Origin: Enterospora canceri
Lineage: Eukaryota; Microsporidia; Enterocytozoonidae
DNA: 52,504 nt
Assembly: GCA_002087915.1 (NCBI GenBank)
Contig: LWDP01000007.1
Coordinates: 1 to 52,504, forward strand
Direction: 5' to 3'
Both the position numbers and the translations under genes were made by a program. The first letter of the stretch is position 1, and each line of letters starts with the position of its first letter. Under the pieces are notes generated by a model. It did no database searches, was not told the DNA's origin, and saw only the letters and a program-made list of their open reading frames with translations. Of the stretch, positions 34,928 to 42,223 are shown piece after piece.

Positions 34928-35383
34928 ATGCGTAGGAGGATAAGTCAGTTGATTTTTAGAAGAAATTTGGGTGGAATTGAGACTGGGGCAGAAGCAAAGA
35001 GAAGGCTAAATGAGATTAAGAAAGTGAAGAATGAGATTGAGGAGAGTGGTAGAAGAGGGAAGGATAGCAGTATGCTTGAATTCAGAGTGTATAGGAATGA
35101 AGCAAGAAAGAGAATGGTGCTATTGAAGAAGGTACAGGAGGAGATGCAGGGGGTGAATCAGGAAATAGGAAGAATCAACAAGAAGATAGAGAATGAGTAT
35201 ATGGCAGTGGAGAGAGTGAATAGGATAATCAGGTACGAGGATGAGGATGAGACAGTGGTGGAAAACAGGGAGAGTAGAGCAGTAGAAGGAAGAGAGAAGG
35301 AGTTGAGAGAGGAGCTGGAAAAAGTGAGAGAGAGGAGAGTTGAACTCGAGGCATTGGTTGATGAATTGACCAGTGAAAAGTGA
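34928..35383 (+). CDS. coiled-coil hypothetical protein, 151 aa
   Basis: After a basic first 20 residues the protein is almost entirely predicted coiled coil (repeated Leu/Ile/Val every 3-4 residues with Glu/Arg/Lys between, from about residue 25 to 150). No signal peptide. It starts 13 bp after the eL39 stop, with CCCC three bases before its ATG. A small structural or complex-subunit role is the most that can be said. Confidence 0.65.
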   Translation: MRRRISQLIFRRNLGGIETGAEAKRRLNEIKKVKNEIEESGRRGKDSSMLEFRVYRNEARKRMVLLKKVQEEMQGVNQEIGRINKKIENEYMAVERVNRIIRYEDEDETVVENRESRAVEGREKELREELEKVRERRVELEALVDELTSEK

Positions 35384-35416
35384 TACGAGAATTGGAGCAG
35401 GCCCAATATAAAGGGG

Positions 35417-35815
35417 ATGCACTATGAACAGAAGTATATTGAGCACAATATGAGCAATATGGTGAAACATGTTATGGGGAAGCATCTTGATTGGTGTGAT
35501 TGGGATGGAATGCAACTGGAACGGGTGCTACGGAATCAGGTAGTGATAAATGAGAGACTGTTGAGGAATAGGAGAATGCTGGAAATACGGCTGAGAAATA
35601 GGCTGAAATACGAGGATGTGAAACAGGTTGTGGATCCAGAACGAGTTGACTTCAGTCTCATTCATCGTATCATAGATCCAATATACAAGAATAGAAGAGA
35701 TAAGAGTCTCTGTATAAGTGAGAGAATCAAGAGAGCAGGAAAGAAGATTGAACACGGAATAAAGAGGAAGATTCTGCTATGGAGAATGAGGTACGGGAAT
35801 GATCCATTTAGGTAG
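35417..35815 (+). CDS. hypothetical basic helical protein, 132 aa
   Basis: GGGG directly precedes the ATG, with TATAAA a few bases upstream. Highly basic (many Arg and Lys), with an internal VLRNQVVINERLLRNRRMLEIRLRNR-type helix (not more than a pattern) and an EHGIKRKILLWRMRY end. No family recognised. It is consistent with an RNA- or ribosome-associated factor but could be anything else basic. Confidence 0.6.
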   Translation: MHYEQKYIEHNMSNMVKHVMGKHLDWCDWDGMQLERVLRNQVVINERLLRNRRMLEIRLRNRLKYEDVKQVVDPERVDFSLIHRIIDPIYKNRRDKSLCISERIKRAGKKIEHGIKRKILLWRMRYGNDPFR

Positions 35816-35839
35816 GTTGGTATTTATACTTGATCAGTC

Positions 35840-36022
35840 TCAATCATTGATGTTTTCAAACACGTTTCCGTTGTTCGCATAGTCTTCTGCAACCTGATGA
35901 CCTACTTTTCTCTTTTCTTCATCCTCCTTGTGCTCCAGTAAACCAGTTCGCTTGTACGTCTCCTCACGCAGCTGCACTGTTGAGCTGTCTATGACTAATA
36001 GTATTCTGAATATTAGCAACAT
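35840..36022 (-). CDS. small secreted or signal-anchored peptide, 60 aa
   Basis: A hydrophobic start (MLLIFRILLVIDSSTVQL) fits a signal peptide, then 40 charged residues without cysteines. Upstream has only a weak ACC run. The size and lack of family make it uncertain, but it lies at the edge of a cluster of small secreted genes. Confidence 0.4.
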   Translation of the reverse strand: MLLIFRILLVIDSSTVQLREETYKRTGLLEHKEDEEKRKVGHQVAEDYANNGNVFENIND

Positions 36023-36128
36023 AAAGGTGCAATAAAAGGATTCATATACTAATAAAGGAGATATTACCAGTATTATATATTATATAAGTCAATCATTAAC
36101 CAATAAAATGTGTTAGACTAATATTGTT

Positions 36129-36332
36129 GTTGTCGTACGGTGGCTCATCGTGTGCTTTGACACGGACATGTTTATGGTTAGACGATTTACTCATTGATTC
36201 TGTGGGGTTTTTCCCTGTTTATATACTACGAACTGTTGATCAACAAATAACAATAAACATATCAAGACATCAGACACGACGCATTGTCTTCAATCTGACA
36301 ATCGGATTGAACGGCAACAATTGTAGAATACG
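36129..36332. repeat. dispersed repeat 1, copy B, with hairpin
   Basis: Similar to 2157-2326 over nearly the whole length, with about 17 extra bases inside (near 36216-36233). The hairpin is at 36289-36297 pairing with 36303-36311; the eighth stem pair counted from T36290 (7-bp inner) changes from A-U in copy A to G-C here, a compensatory change. This fills most of the gap 36023-36367. Confidence 0.75.
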
Positions 36333-36367
36333 TTTAATTGTAACTCTTTCTATAAAATTGGTTTAGT

Positions 36368-36523
36368 TCAGTCATTTGCCTTCTTTTCTTCTTCTTCCTC
36401 CTCTTCTGGTCCTTCAGTCGATGGATTTGCCTTATTTGTTGTCCCTGTTGTTTCTGTTGTGCCAGTGGTTCCAAATAGTCCAGCTAGTGCTCTATTCAGC
36501 ATTATGAGTAGAATGGCGTACAT
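36368..36523 (-). CDS. small secreted peptide, 51 aa
   Basis: MYAILLIMLNRALAG is a clear signal peptide. The mature part is Gly/Thr-rich (GTTGTTETTGTT) and ends in an acidic run followed by KKAND. The Thr-rich repeats are likely O-glycosylation sites. TTATAGGAG lies just upstream. Too short for routine gene calling, but the signal peptide and repeat make it credible. Confidence 0.5.
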   Translation of the reverse strand: MYAILLIMLNRALAGLFGTTGTTETTGTTNKANPSTEGPEEEEEEEKKAND

Positions 36524-36604
36524 AGTTTACTCCTATAACACATTTTTAAATGTATAAAGGAGTGTCATACTAATTCATTGGTTGGTAATCCATTGAACCA
36601 TTCT

Positions 36605-36991
36605 CTACCCTTCTGGTGCATTATCATTGTTGTCATAATTCTCGTTATTCTCATCGTTATCGTAGTATCCTTCTTCTTCTGGATAGTATGTTCCTCCACC
36701 ACCAATAATGCCTAGTGATTTCAACAGATATAATGCCAATAATGTAATGCAAATCATTGCCAGAATCAGCCACTTCAAGTACTCGTAGAACCATTTCCAC
36801 TTTGTTTTGATCGACGTCTCCTTCAACTTGGCCGTAGACTTCTCAATCTTCATGGAACTCTTCAACACCTTCTTATTCAGGTCACTCAAATCCTGTGTCT
36901 CCTTCAGCCTCCCCTTCAACTTGTTTTGTAGTGCATTGACCTGTGCATCCACCTCGTTCGTCAGGTCGTCCTCACTCTGCATCTGCCCCAT
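36605..36991 (-). CDS. tail-region membrane protein, SNARE-like, 128 aa
   Basis: Residues about 10-60 form a SNARE-like heptad helix (VNALQNKLKGRLKETQDLSDL then KKVLKSSMKIEKSTAKLKE), followed by a basic Trp-rich linker and a membrane helix (about 72-92). The class (R, Qb, Qc) is unclear: the central layer residue does not align with a clean R or Q. Unlike most SNAREs, a 30-residue Gly/Asp/Asn-rich tail follows the membrane segment. The DNA before the ATG, up to the BRF1 stop, is open in frame and codes protein-like residues (DQWEWETKKRANE), so the real N-terminus may differ. Confidence 0.55.
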   Translation of the reverse strand: MGQMQSEDDLTNEVDAQVNALQNKLKGRLKETQDLSDLNKKVLKSSMKIEKSTAKLKETSIKTKWKWFYEYLKWLILAMICITLLALYLLKSLGIIGGGGTYYPEEEGYYDNDENNENYDNNDNAPEG

Positions 36992-37032
36992 CTCATTGGC
37001 TCTTTTCTTAGTCTCCCACTCCCATTGGTCCC

Positions 37033-38217
37033 TTAGTTCTCAAACAACTCGTTAATTGCACTATAATTCAACTTGCTTGATACCTTCTTATCAAGAGACT
37101 TAAATGCCTCTTCAACTGTCTCAAAGTTATGCTTCTTCTTGCTTCTCTTTACCATACCCTTCTTATTCCTCTTCTTCTTTTCTGACTCCTTCACGTATTC
37201 CCCATACATCTCCTCCCACATCTTCGTCTTGTTCTCTACCTCACTCTCTTCCAGTATCATCTCATTCACAACCTCACTTGAGTTCTCGGCTATCTCTTCT
37301 TCTCTCTTCACCTTGTTTACCAGAATACGCCTAGTTTCACCAGTCTCCTTCCCTCCTTCTCTCGCATTTAGCACAGGTGGCTGTGACTCACTCACAAGCC
37401 ACTCCCTGTTGAACTCATTCACGTCCATCGCTGCCGTTTCAGTTGCTGCTATCTCAGCCAGTCTCTTTGAAATGGTACTAGGAGCAGCATGGACAACCCG
37501 TGCCACCTCATTCACGTCCTTTGGCTCATTCAGAATGCGACTAGCAAGGAGAATGGCTGCTCCACATGCGTTATTTGGCTTCCTTCCTTCCATAATCCAG
37601 TCCTTCCTCATTCTGCTCAGAATCCTGGTGCTAAGCAGAATGATCTCCTTGGTGTTTCTGAACTTGAGCTGGCTTGCAAACCTGTGCAAATACATCGACA
37701 TGTCTGTCATACTGTTCTGGATCTTATACGTCTCCAAATCAAAAGTGTTCCTTATTTTCAGGTATATTTTACCAATTTGGTACATGTCTATTCTGAGCAC
37801 ATTACTGAAGTCAATCAGCATGTGAGGCGTATTCTCCTGTCTACAACTGATGTATATGCACGCACTAAGCGTATAAAGGATGCTCTTTCCCTTTGTCAGG
37901 TTGTTGGCTAAACAGAGCTTGTACCACCGAAACGCAATGTCAGCGTGTTTCAGGTTGAGAGACAGCTTCGCACAGATGTTCTTGATCGTGTTCTTTATGT
38001 AGTAGCAGCTGTCTACGTACTTGGTTCCCACGTTCTTGTTCTCCACGTTCACAATCTGCCCATGTAGAGCTGACTTGTTCTGCACCTTCTCAAACTGTAT
38101 CGTATTCACAATCATGTTCTCTTCCTGTATCATTCCACACTCCTCACAGCATATTATTCCACGAGTGCTATCTGTTTGCATCTCAGTTGATCCACAATTT
38201 GTGCACTGAGACTGCAT
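37033..38217 (-). CDS. BRF1: TFIIIB subunit BRF1 (TFIIB-related factor)
   Basis: 394 residues. An N-terminal zinc ribbon (Cys5, Cys8, Cys24, Cys27) is followed by two cyclin-like repeats (about 75-170 and 180-265). BRF-type hallmarks are the V-N-T-I-x-F-E sequence after the ribbon, RMRKDWIMEGRKPNNACGAAILLASR in repeat 2, and a C-terminal KKVSSKLNYSAINEL block like BRF1 homology block. BRF1 recruits RNA polymerase III. It is shorter than yeast BRF1 (596 aa). CCCCC lies three bases before the ATG. Confidence 0.88.
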   Translation of the reverse strand: MQSQCTNCGSTEMQTDSTRGIICCEECGMIQEENMIVNTIQFEKVQNKSALHGQIVNVENKNVGTKYVDSCYYIKNTIKNICAKLSLNLKHADIAFRWYKLCLANNLTKGKSILYTLSACIYISCRQENTPHMLIDFSNVLRIDMYQIGKIYLKIRNTFDLETYKIQNSMTDMSMYLHRFASQLKFRNTKEIILLSTRILSRMRKDWIMEGRKPNNACGAAILLASRILNEPKDVNEVARVVHAAPSTISKRLAEIAATETAAMDVNEFNREWLVSESQPPVLNAREGGKETGETRRILVNKVKREEEIAENSSEVVNEMILEESEVENKTKMWEEMYGEYVKESEKKKRNKKGMVKRSKKKHNFETVEEAFKSLDKKVSSKLNYSAINELFEN

Positions 38218-38262
38218 TTAGGGGAAATAACAAAAATAATTTATAAATTAATTGAGTATAGA

Positions 38263-38580
38263 TCAGTTGCTGTCATCACTGTGGAGTTCAAGGGGTCCTA
38301 GGCTGATTTCAGGCGTAACTTGGCCACCGGATAAGTCAGGATTTGATTGATGCCTTTGTCTTGATAAAAATGATCTTGTTAGGCAGCCACTGCACTGAAT
38401 ACCAAAGCAGCAAAGAAAGTAGTTGTAAAAAAGTCGCCTTGAACAGGAGCACTTTTCGTGAAAATGGGTGGTTTTAGGAGACCTGATTGCCTCGTAGTTT
38501 TGCTCAGATCCAGCAGGTGTCGATCTTTCTGATTTGATTGCACTGAATACGAGTGAACAGAAATAGATCAGTTGGAACAT
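38263..38580 (-). CDS. secreted cysteine-motif family C, member 1, 105 aa
   Basis: Signal peptide (MFQLIYFCSLVFSAI), then a short variable region and the family core C-S-C-S-R-R-L-F-Y-N-Y-F-L-C-C-F-G-I-Q-C followed by S-G-C. The motif C-x-C-x(2-4)-R-R-x-x-Y-N-x(4)-C-x-x-x-x-C-x2-C is shared by at least four tandem neighbours and matches no domain I know. The short C-terminal tail is hydrophilic. CCC abuts the ATG. A secreted protein stabilised by disulfides or metal is inferred. Confidence 0.75.
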   Translation of the reverse strand: MFQLIYFCSLVFSAIKSERSTPAGSEQNYEAIRSPKTTHFHEKCSCSRRLFYNYFLCCFGIQCSGCLTRSFLSRQRHQSNPDLSGGQVTPEISLGPLELHSDDSN

Positions 38581-38705
38581 GGGTGAGCAAAATTGATCAT
38601 ATTGATCAGTCTTGCATTTCTGAATGATTTATTCAATTTGAGATAGTGGAGTTTCTGCCTTAATTCCTAGTTGAATGGAATCCAGGTGGCTTTGATCGCA
38701 CCTGA

Positions 38706-39035
38706 TCAGGCCTTCTTTTGTTCCTTTTTAGTCAATGATGAGGAATTCGGAGCATTGCTGTCACCTTCACCATCACAATCTGGATTTGCCCTCACTTTCT
38801 TGTCTTCATTCTTTTCAACTAACTTCTTGATCTCTACCTGTAGTTTCACTCTACACTTTTCGCATTCATTTCCACAACACCATATGAAGTAGTTGTAAAC
38901 AAGTCTCCTTAAAACTTGAGGACACTTGCACTTCAGAACACCGTTATCGGACACGCTTTCACTGTACAATTCTGCCAGTTCATCTTGCGTAGAAGCTGCA
39001 AGTACAAATGAAACAATATTTATCAGCCTAAGCAT
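38706..39035 (-). CDS. secreted cysteine-motif family C, member 2, 109 aa
   Basis: Signal peptide MLRLINIVSFVLAAS, acidic variable region, then the core C-K-C-P-x3-R-R-L-V-Y-N-Y-F-x2-C-C-G-N-E-C-E-K-C. The first and third cysteine blocks, the R-R pair, the Y-N and the C-G-x-E-C-x2-C end are the best consensus of the family. The Lys-rich C-terminus is disordered. It is the closest tandem neighbour of member 1. No known domain. Confidence 0.75.
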   Translation of the reverse strand: MLRLINIVSFVLAASTQDELAELYSESVSDNGVLKCKCPQVLRRLVYNYFIWCCGNECEKCRVKLQVEIKKLVEKNEDKKVRANPDCDGEGDSNAPNSSSLTKKEQKKA

Positions 39036-39132
39036 GTTTGAGTACTGATCAGTGAAAACAGTTGTCGTAGTTTGGAAATAACAATTGCGCAGATACCGCA
39101 GTAATCACACTCATTCGATCAAAAGAATCTTT

Positions 39133-39510
39133 TTATTCATCCATGAAATCGAATGTTTCGCTATAGCATGGATTTGGATATGTTGCTCCTGGCCTTGTAC
39201 GGTTTTCTTCTGTCTCCTCAATCAGTCTCATTAGTGACATTCTGCACGTATTGCATTCCCTACCAAAGCATTTGGCTATAAAGTTATAGAAGAAACGCCT
39301 TAGGAACCAGCAACCACATACAACGGTACCAGATTCAGAAATTTGTTGCCTATAAATATCTGGTAGTTCATCTTTATCAGGATTCGTTGTTTTCTGGCGC
39401 GTATTACCGTCTCCACGACCTGAATGCATCGCAGTATCAGATGATCCTCTATTCTGGTCACTTATACCGGCTGTCAGCACATATTGGATTAAATATGTCA
39501 TACAGTTCAT
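39133..39510 (-). CDS. secreted cysteine-motif family C, member 3, 125 aa
   Basis: Signal-like N-terminus (MNCMTYLIQYVLTAG), long Ser/Asn/Asp-rich variable stretch, then C-G-C-x3-R-R-F-F-Y-N-F-I-x2-C-F-G-R-E-C-N-T-C. The start is the ATG at 39510: the longer frame begins with a non-ATG codon, and an ACC run sits close upstream. The tail lacks repeats but keeps an acidic end. Part of the tandem array. Confidence 0.72.
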   Translation of the reverse strand: MNCMTYLIQYVLTAGISDQNRGSSDTAMHSGRGDGNTRQKTTNPDKDELPDIYRQQISESGTVVCGCWFLRRFFYNFIAKCFGRECNTCRMSLMRLIEETEENRTRPGATYPNPCYSETFDFMDE

Positions 39511-39697
39511 AACAGGTCTCTGTATCAGCAAATTTTTAAATTAAATCATGGTCAATATCAAATAATTTAAACAAAGAAAGAGTGAAAATGGCTTAGTTTT
39601 GTGACACACAATTCATAAAATCCAACAAACTCGCAAGATAAATTTTGTCAACTCTTTACCAGTAAATTACAATAAAGAAAAATGATCACCTTGGGTA

Positions 39698-40129
39698 CTA
39701 CTCGTTTATTGTTGGCAATCTATCTCTGTCATTTGCTTTAGTGCCTCTTTCTGTGCACTCATTCACGATAATTATGTTGTTGTATACGTTTGGATTTGAT
39801 TTTATACCATGCGATGCACGATGGTATACAACGAGCTCTTCAGCAGATGATGAACTAGCGAATTCATGAGATTCACCATTAGAAGAAGTAGACCATGTAC
39901 ATAGTGCACCAATGCAACTTGATATGCTGTTGTAAATAAATTTCCAGAGACTAAAACAGCTGCAATATTCCACTGATTCTTCTTGCGATGAACTACTTGA
40001 TGTGATCACTATCATTTTATCAGGTGAAATAGAAGTATTCCTATTTACGATTCGTCTTAACACAGTTCTACTGTTCATGTTGATATCTGATGCCAATATT
40101 AAATGTGCGTAATATAGTAGAATATTCAT
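39698..40129 (-). CDS. secreted cysteine-motif family C, member 4, degenerate last Cys
   Basis: 143 residues. Signal peptide (MNILLYYAHLILAS), then a Ser-rich region, then C-S-C-x3-W-K-F-I-Y-N-S-I-x2-C-I-G-A-L-C-T-W. The R-R pair reads W-K, and the final Cys of the C-x2-C is replaced, so the motif is incomplete. The C-terminal half is Asn/Ser/Arg-rich. CCC lies four bases before the ATG. Probably a diverging paralogue. Confidence 0.7.
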   Translation of the reverse strand: MNILLYYAHLILASDINMNSRTVLRRIVNRNTSISPDKMIVITSSSSSQEESVEYCSCFSLWKFIYNSISSCIGALCTWSTSSNGESHEFASSSSAEELVVYHRASHGIKSNPNVYNNIIIVNECTERGTKANDRDRLPTINE

Positions 40130-40271
40130 TGATGGGTAAAAATAGATAAATAAAGGTAATCAGTAAGTGGTTTTTTGATCACTTTAAGTATAGTTATGCG
40201 TATCCTCCTATTAAACTATCTGTTTGTATTCTGATCTAACACGCTTCCATTTGTCTTAATGGTGCGGTTCA

Positions 40272-40743
40272 TCATTTTCTTTTCGGAATTCTGTTTTTTT
40301 TACCACGTTTCCTGCTATTAAGAAAATCTAACAATTTCTTACATGTTTCTTTGTATTTTCGTTTGTGTTTTAGCTTGGTCTCTTCTGTTGGTTCTCTGGT
40401 TAAGCTGCTATCGGTGTTTGGATTACTCTTCATCTCTTCCTGATTCACTGTGATCGGTAGAGAATCTGATTTTTTCTGTTGCATTTTAATTATTTCCTCT
40501 TCTAAACTAATTTTACAGTAACTACACTCAAATCCAATTGTACAGTATTCTCTTTGTATGTGATTCACACATACATTTTATCATTTCTTGATGGGTCCGT
40601 TCCTTATACAATTTTTCACATTGAGACTCATTCAAAAGATCTTCCTGATAAACGTCAGTGCCATATAAGACCATGGTAGGTAGACAATCACAGTTATCAA
40701 CAGCAATCACCATCATTGACAACCAACGTAATATTCTAAGCAT
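40272..40743 (-). pseudogene. broken member of cysteine-motif family C
   Basis: The signal peptide (MLRILRWLSMMVIAV) and the first half of the core (C-M-C-x4-K-R-I-L-Y-N) are in one frame that stops near 40528. The second half (G-F-E-C-S-Y-C, then a Glu/Lys-rich tail) continues in another frame to 40272. Compared with member 2, about 17 bases between Y-N and G are missing at about 40535-40541, which causes the shift. A real deletion or an assembly error could explain it. CCC lies five bases before the ATG. Confidence 0.7.
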
Positions 40744-40850
40744 ATTTAGGGTGTGAATATCTGATCAATATAATTTTTTCAAAAATGATTGTAAATAATA
40801 GTAATTGTATACTGGTATCTATGGTATTGTTCTACTTGTACATAATATTT

Positions 40851-40957
40851 CCTCTCATACTTTGACAGATCACTAAAACTGTCATTATTGAGTATTTAAA
40901 AAATACTGGAAAAGAGGTAAAATTTGAGTAAATGACTAAGACATGATGTAATTAATA
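40851..40957. repeat. dispersed repeat 2, copy 2
   Basis: Matches 5423-5513 at its two ends: CCTCTCATACTTTGACAGAT and TAAATGACTAAGACATGATG. The 3' block lies inside the C-terminal coding part of the 40896-41183 gene, so the repeat may have altered that end. Confidence 0.55.
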
Positions 40958-41183
40958 GTGTGCTATAGTCCGTACTTCTGTTGTTTCCGTTCATCGCGTA
41001 AAGCCTCTCTTTAGGTCCTTCACCCGCAGGTTCCGATTCCTGGGTTGCTGATTCCGGTTTGTCGGCTGGATCCTCAGTAAGTACGTCCTGGGTAGCCTCT
41101 TGTTCCCCTGTTGGGGCTTCTGTCTCTTCGTCTGAAGAATCCAGATATTCTGTATAGAATTTGTTTAGTAAGTTTAATCGCAT
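40896..41183 (-). CDS. acidic small protein, possible truncated secreted gene, 95 aa
   Basis: Starts at ATG 41183, with CCC ten bases upstream. The longer frame begins earlier without that signal. Residues 18-65 are Glu/Ser/Thr/Pro-rich and disordered. The C-terminal 20 residues are hydrophobic and come from dispersed repeat 2. It lacks the cysteine motif of its neighbours, so it may be a truncated or recombined relative. Function unknown. Confidence 0.45.
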   Translation of the reverse strand: MRLNLLNKFYTEYLDSSDEETEAPTGEQEATQDVLTEDPADKPESATQESEPAGEGPKERLYAMNGNNRSTDYSTLLITSCLSHLLKFYLFSSIF

Positions 41184-41452
41184 GTAGATAGGGTAATTTT
41201 CCCCCTTTATTAAATATGGCATGTGACCTCATGACATAGTGATTGATATCCGGTCTGAAGTCACACTACACGTATAACCCTAGACACGACAGAATGTTAT
41301 TCACTCAATACTAGGTATAATCAATATTATTTGAGTCAATCAGCTACTTTTTATTCTTCAACAACATTTTCACCAGAATAAACCTTGTTTCTATAGAAGA
41401 AGATTCTCTTCTACCCAGTTTAATCATCAATATCCCAGTACAATTTATCAAC

Positions 41453-42079
41453 CTAGTTTTGTGTTATTTTCTTTGCTTTTCTTGGTGGCTGTTTCCTTGT
41501 AGCCTCTCTTCCTACAATCACAATTGGTGGATTTGCCTTACTCTGTTTCCTCTTCATTCCTCTTTTAGCCCACTCTGTCTTCTTTGCTCTTTTAGTCCAC
41601 TGTGTCCTTTTTCCCCTCCTACACTTTCTTCCTCTTCTATCTTTTTGTATGACATCTACAGTCATCTCCTTGGTTACACCCATCGTCTGTTCTACAACCA
41701 AAGCATCCCTCAAATCAAAAGGTGTTGATGCCTCTGGAGCTTTACTTGGCCCTGGAACTTCTTCTGGTTTCTGAACTTCTTTACCCTCATCTGATTTCTT
41801 GTCATCTTCTACTTTTATTTGATCTGCCACTTCCTGTAGTTCATCTATTCCAAATGGCTCCTTTTTCACTTCTTTCACACAATAATAGCACTCTATATCC
41901 AGGCATCTTCCAATTGTGTTGTAGAATACACGTCTTGGTAGTCGACAAAAACAATGATGTGGTCCATCCAGGTCAACGTACTCCAATGACGAGTCAACTG
42001 AATGACAATTCAACGATTCATCTGAATTAGCCTGACCACCAGCCATCACAATCCTATTAAAAATGATCCAAACAATCAT
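41453..42079 (-). CDS. secreted cysteine-motif family C, long member, 208 aa
   Basis: Signal peptide (MIVWIIFNRIVMAGG), then the core C-F-C-x3-R-R-V-F-Y-N-x3-R-C-L-D-I-E-C-Y-Y-C. This member is extended by about 130 residues: an acidic/Pro region and a very basic end (repeated WTKRAKKTEWAKR-like segments and KQPPRKAKK) that could bind nucleic acid or enter a nucleus. Whether it targets host nuclei is a guess. The start at 42079 is supported by CCC six bases upstream. Confidence 0.72.
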   Translation of the reverse strand: MIVWIIFNRIVMAGGQANSDESLNCHSVDSSLEYVDLDGPHHCFCRLPRRVFYNTIGRCLDIECYYCVKEVKKEPFGIDELQEVADQIKVEDDKKSDEGKEVQKPEEVPGPSKAPEASTPFDLRDALVVEQTMGVTKEMTVDVIQKDRRGRKCRRGKRTQWTKRAKKTEWAKRGMKRKQSKANPPIVIVGREATRKQPPRKAKKITQN

Positions 42080-42223
42080 ATTAGGGTATTTATTGATCAA
42101 ACAAATAAATAGTAAACAAACAGTAGTTAGTCAATTGTACCCCACCCATCATTCTCCTATAATACCCATAACTCCCCTATTACTTGAAATCCATTCTCTT
42201 TTTTGATCAAAATCCCCTCTCCC

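Noticed and set aside
37073..37825. 250-codon plus-strand frame
   Set aside because: Antisense shadow of BRF1; composition rich in Ser/Leu/Phe typical of antisense frames.
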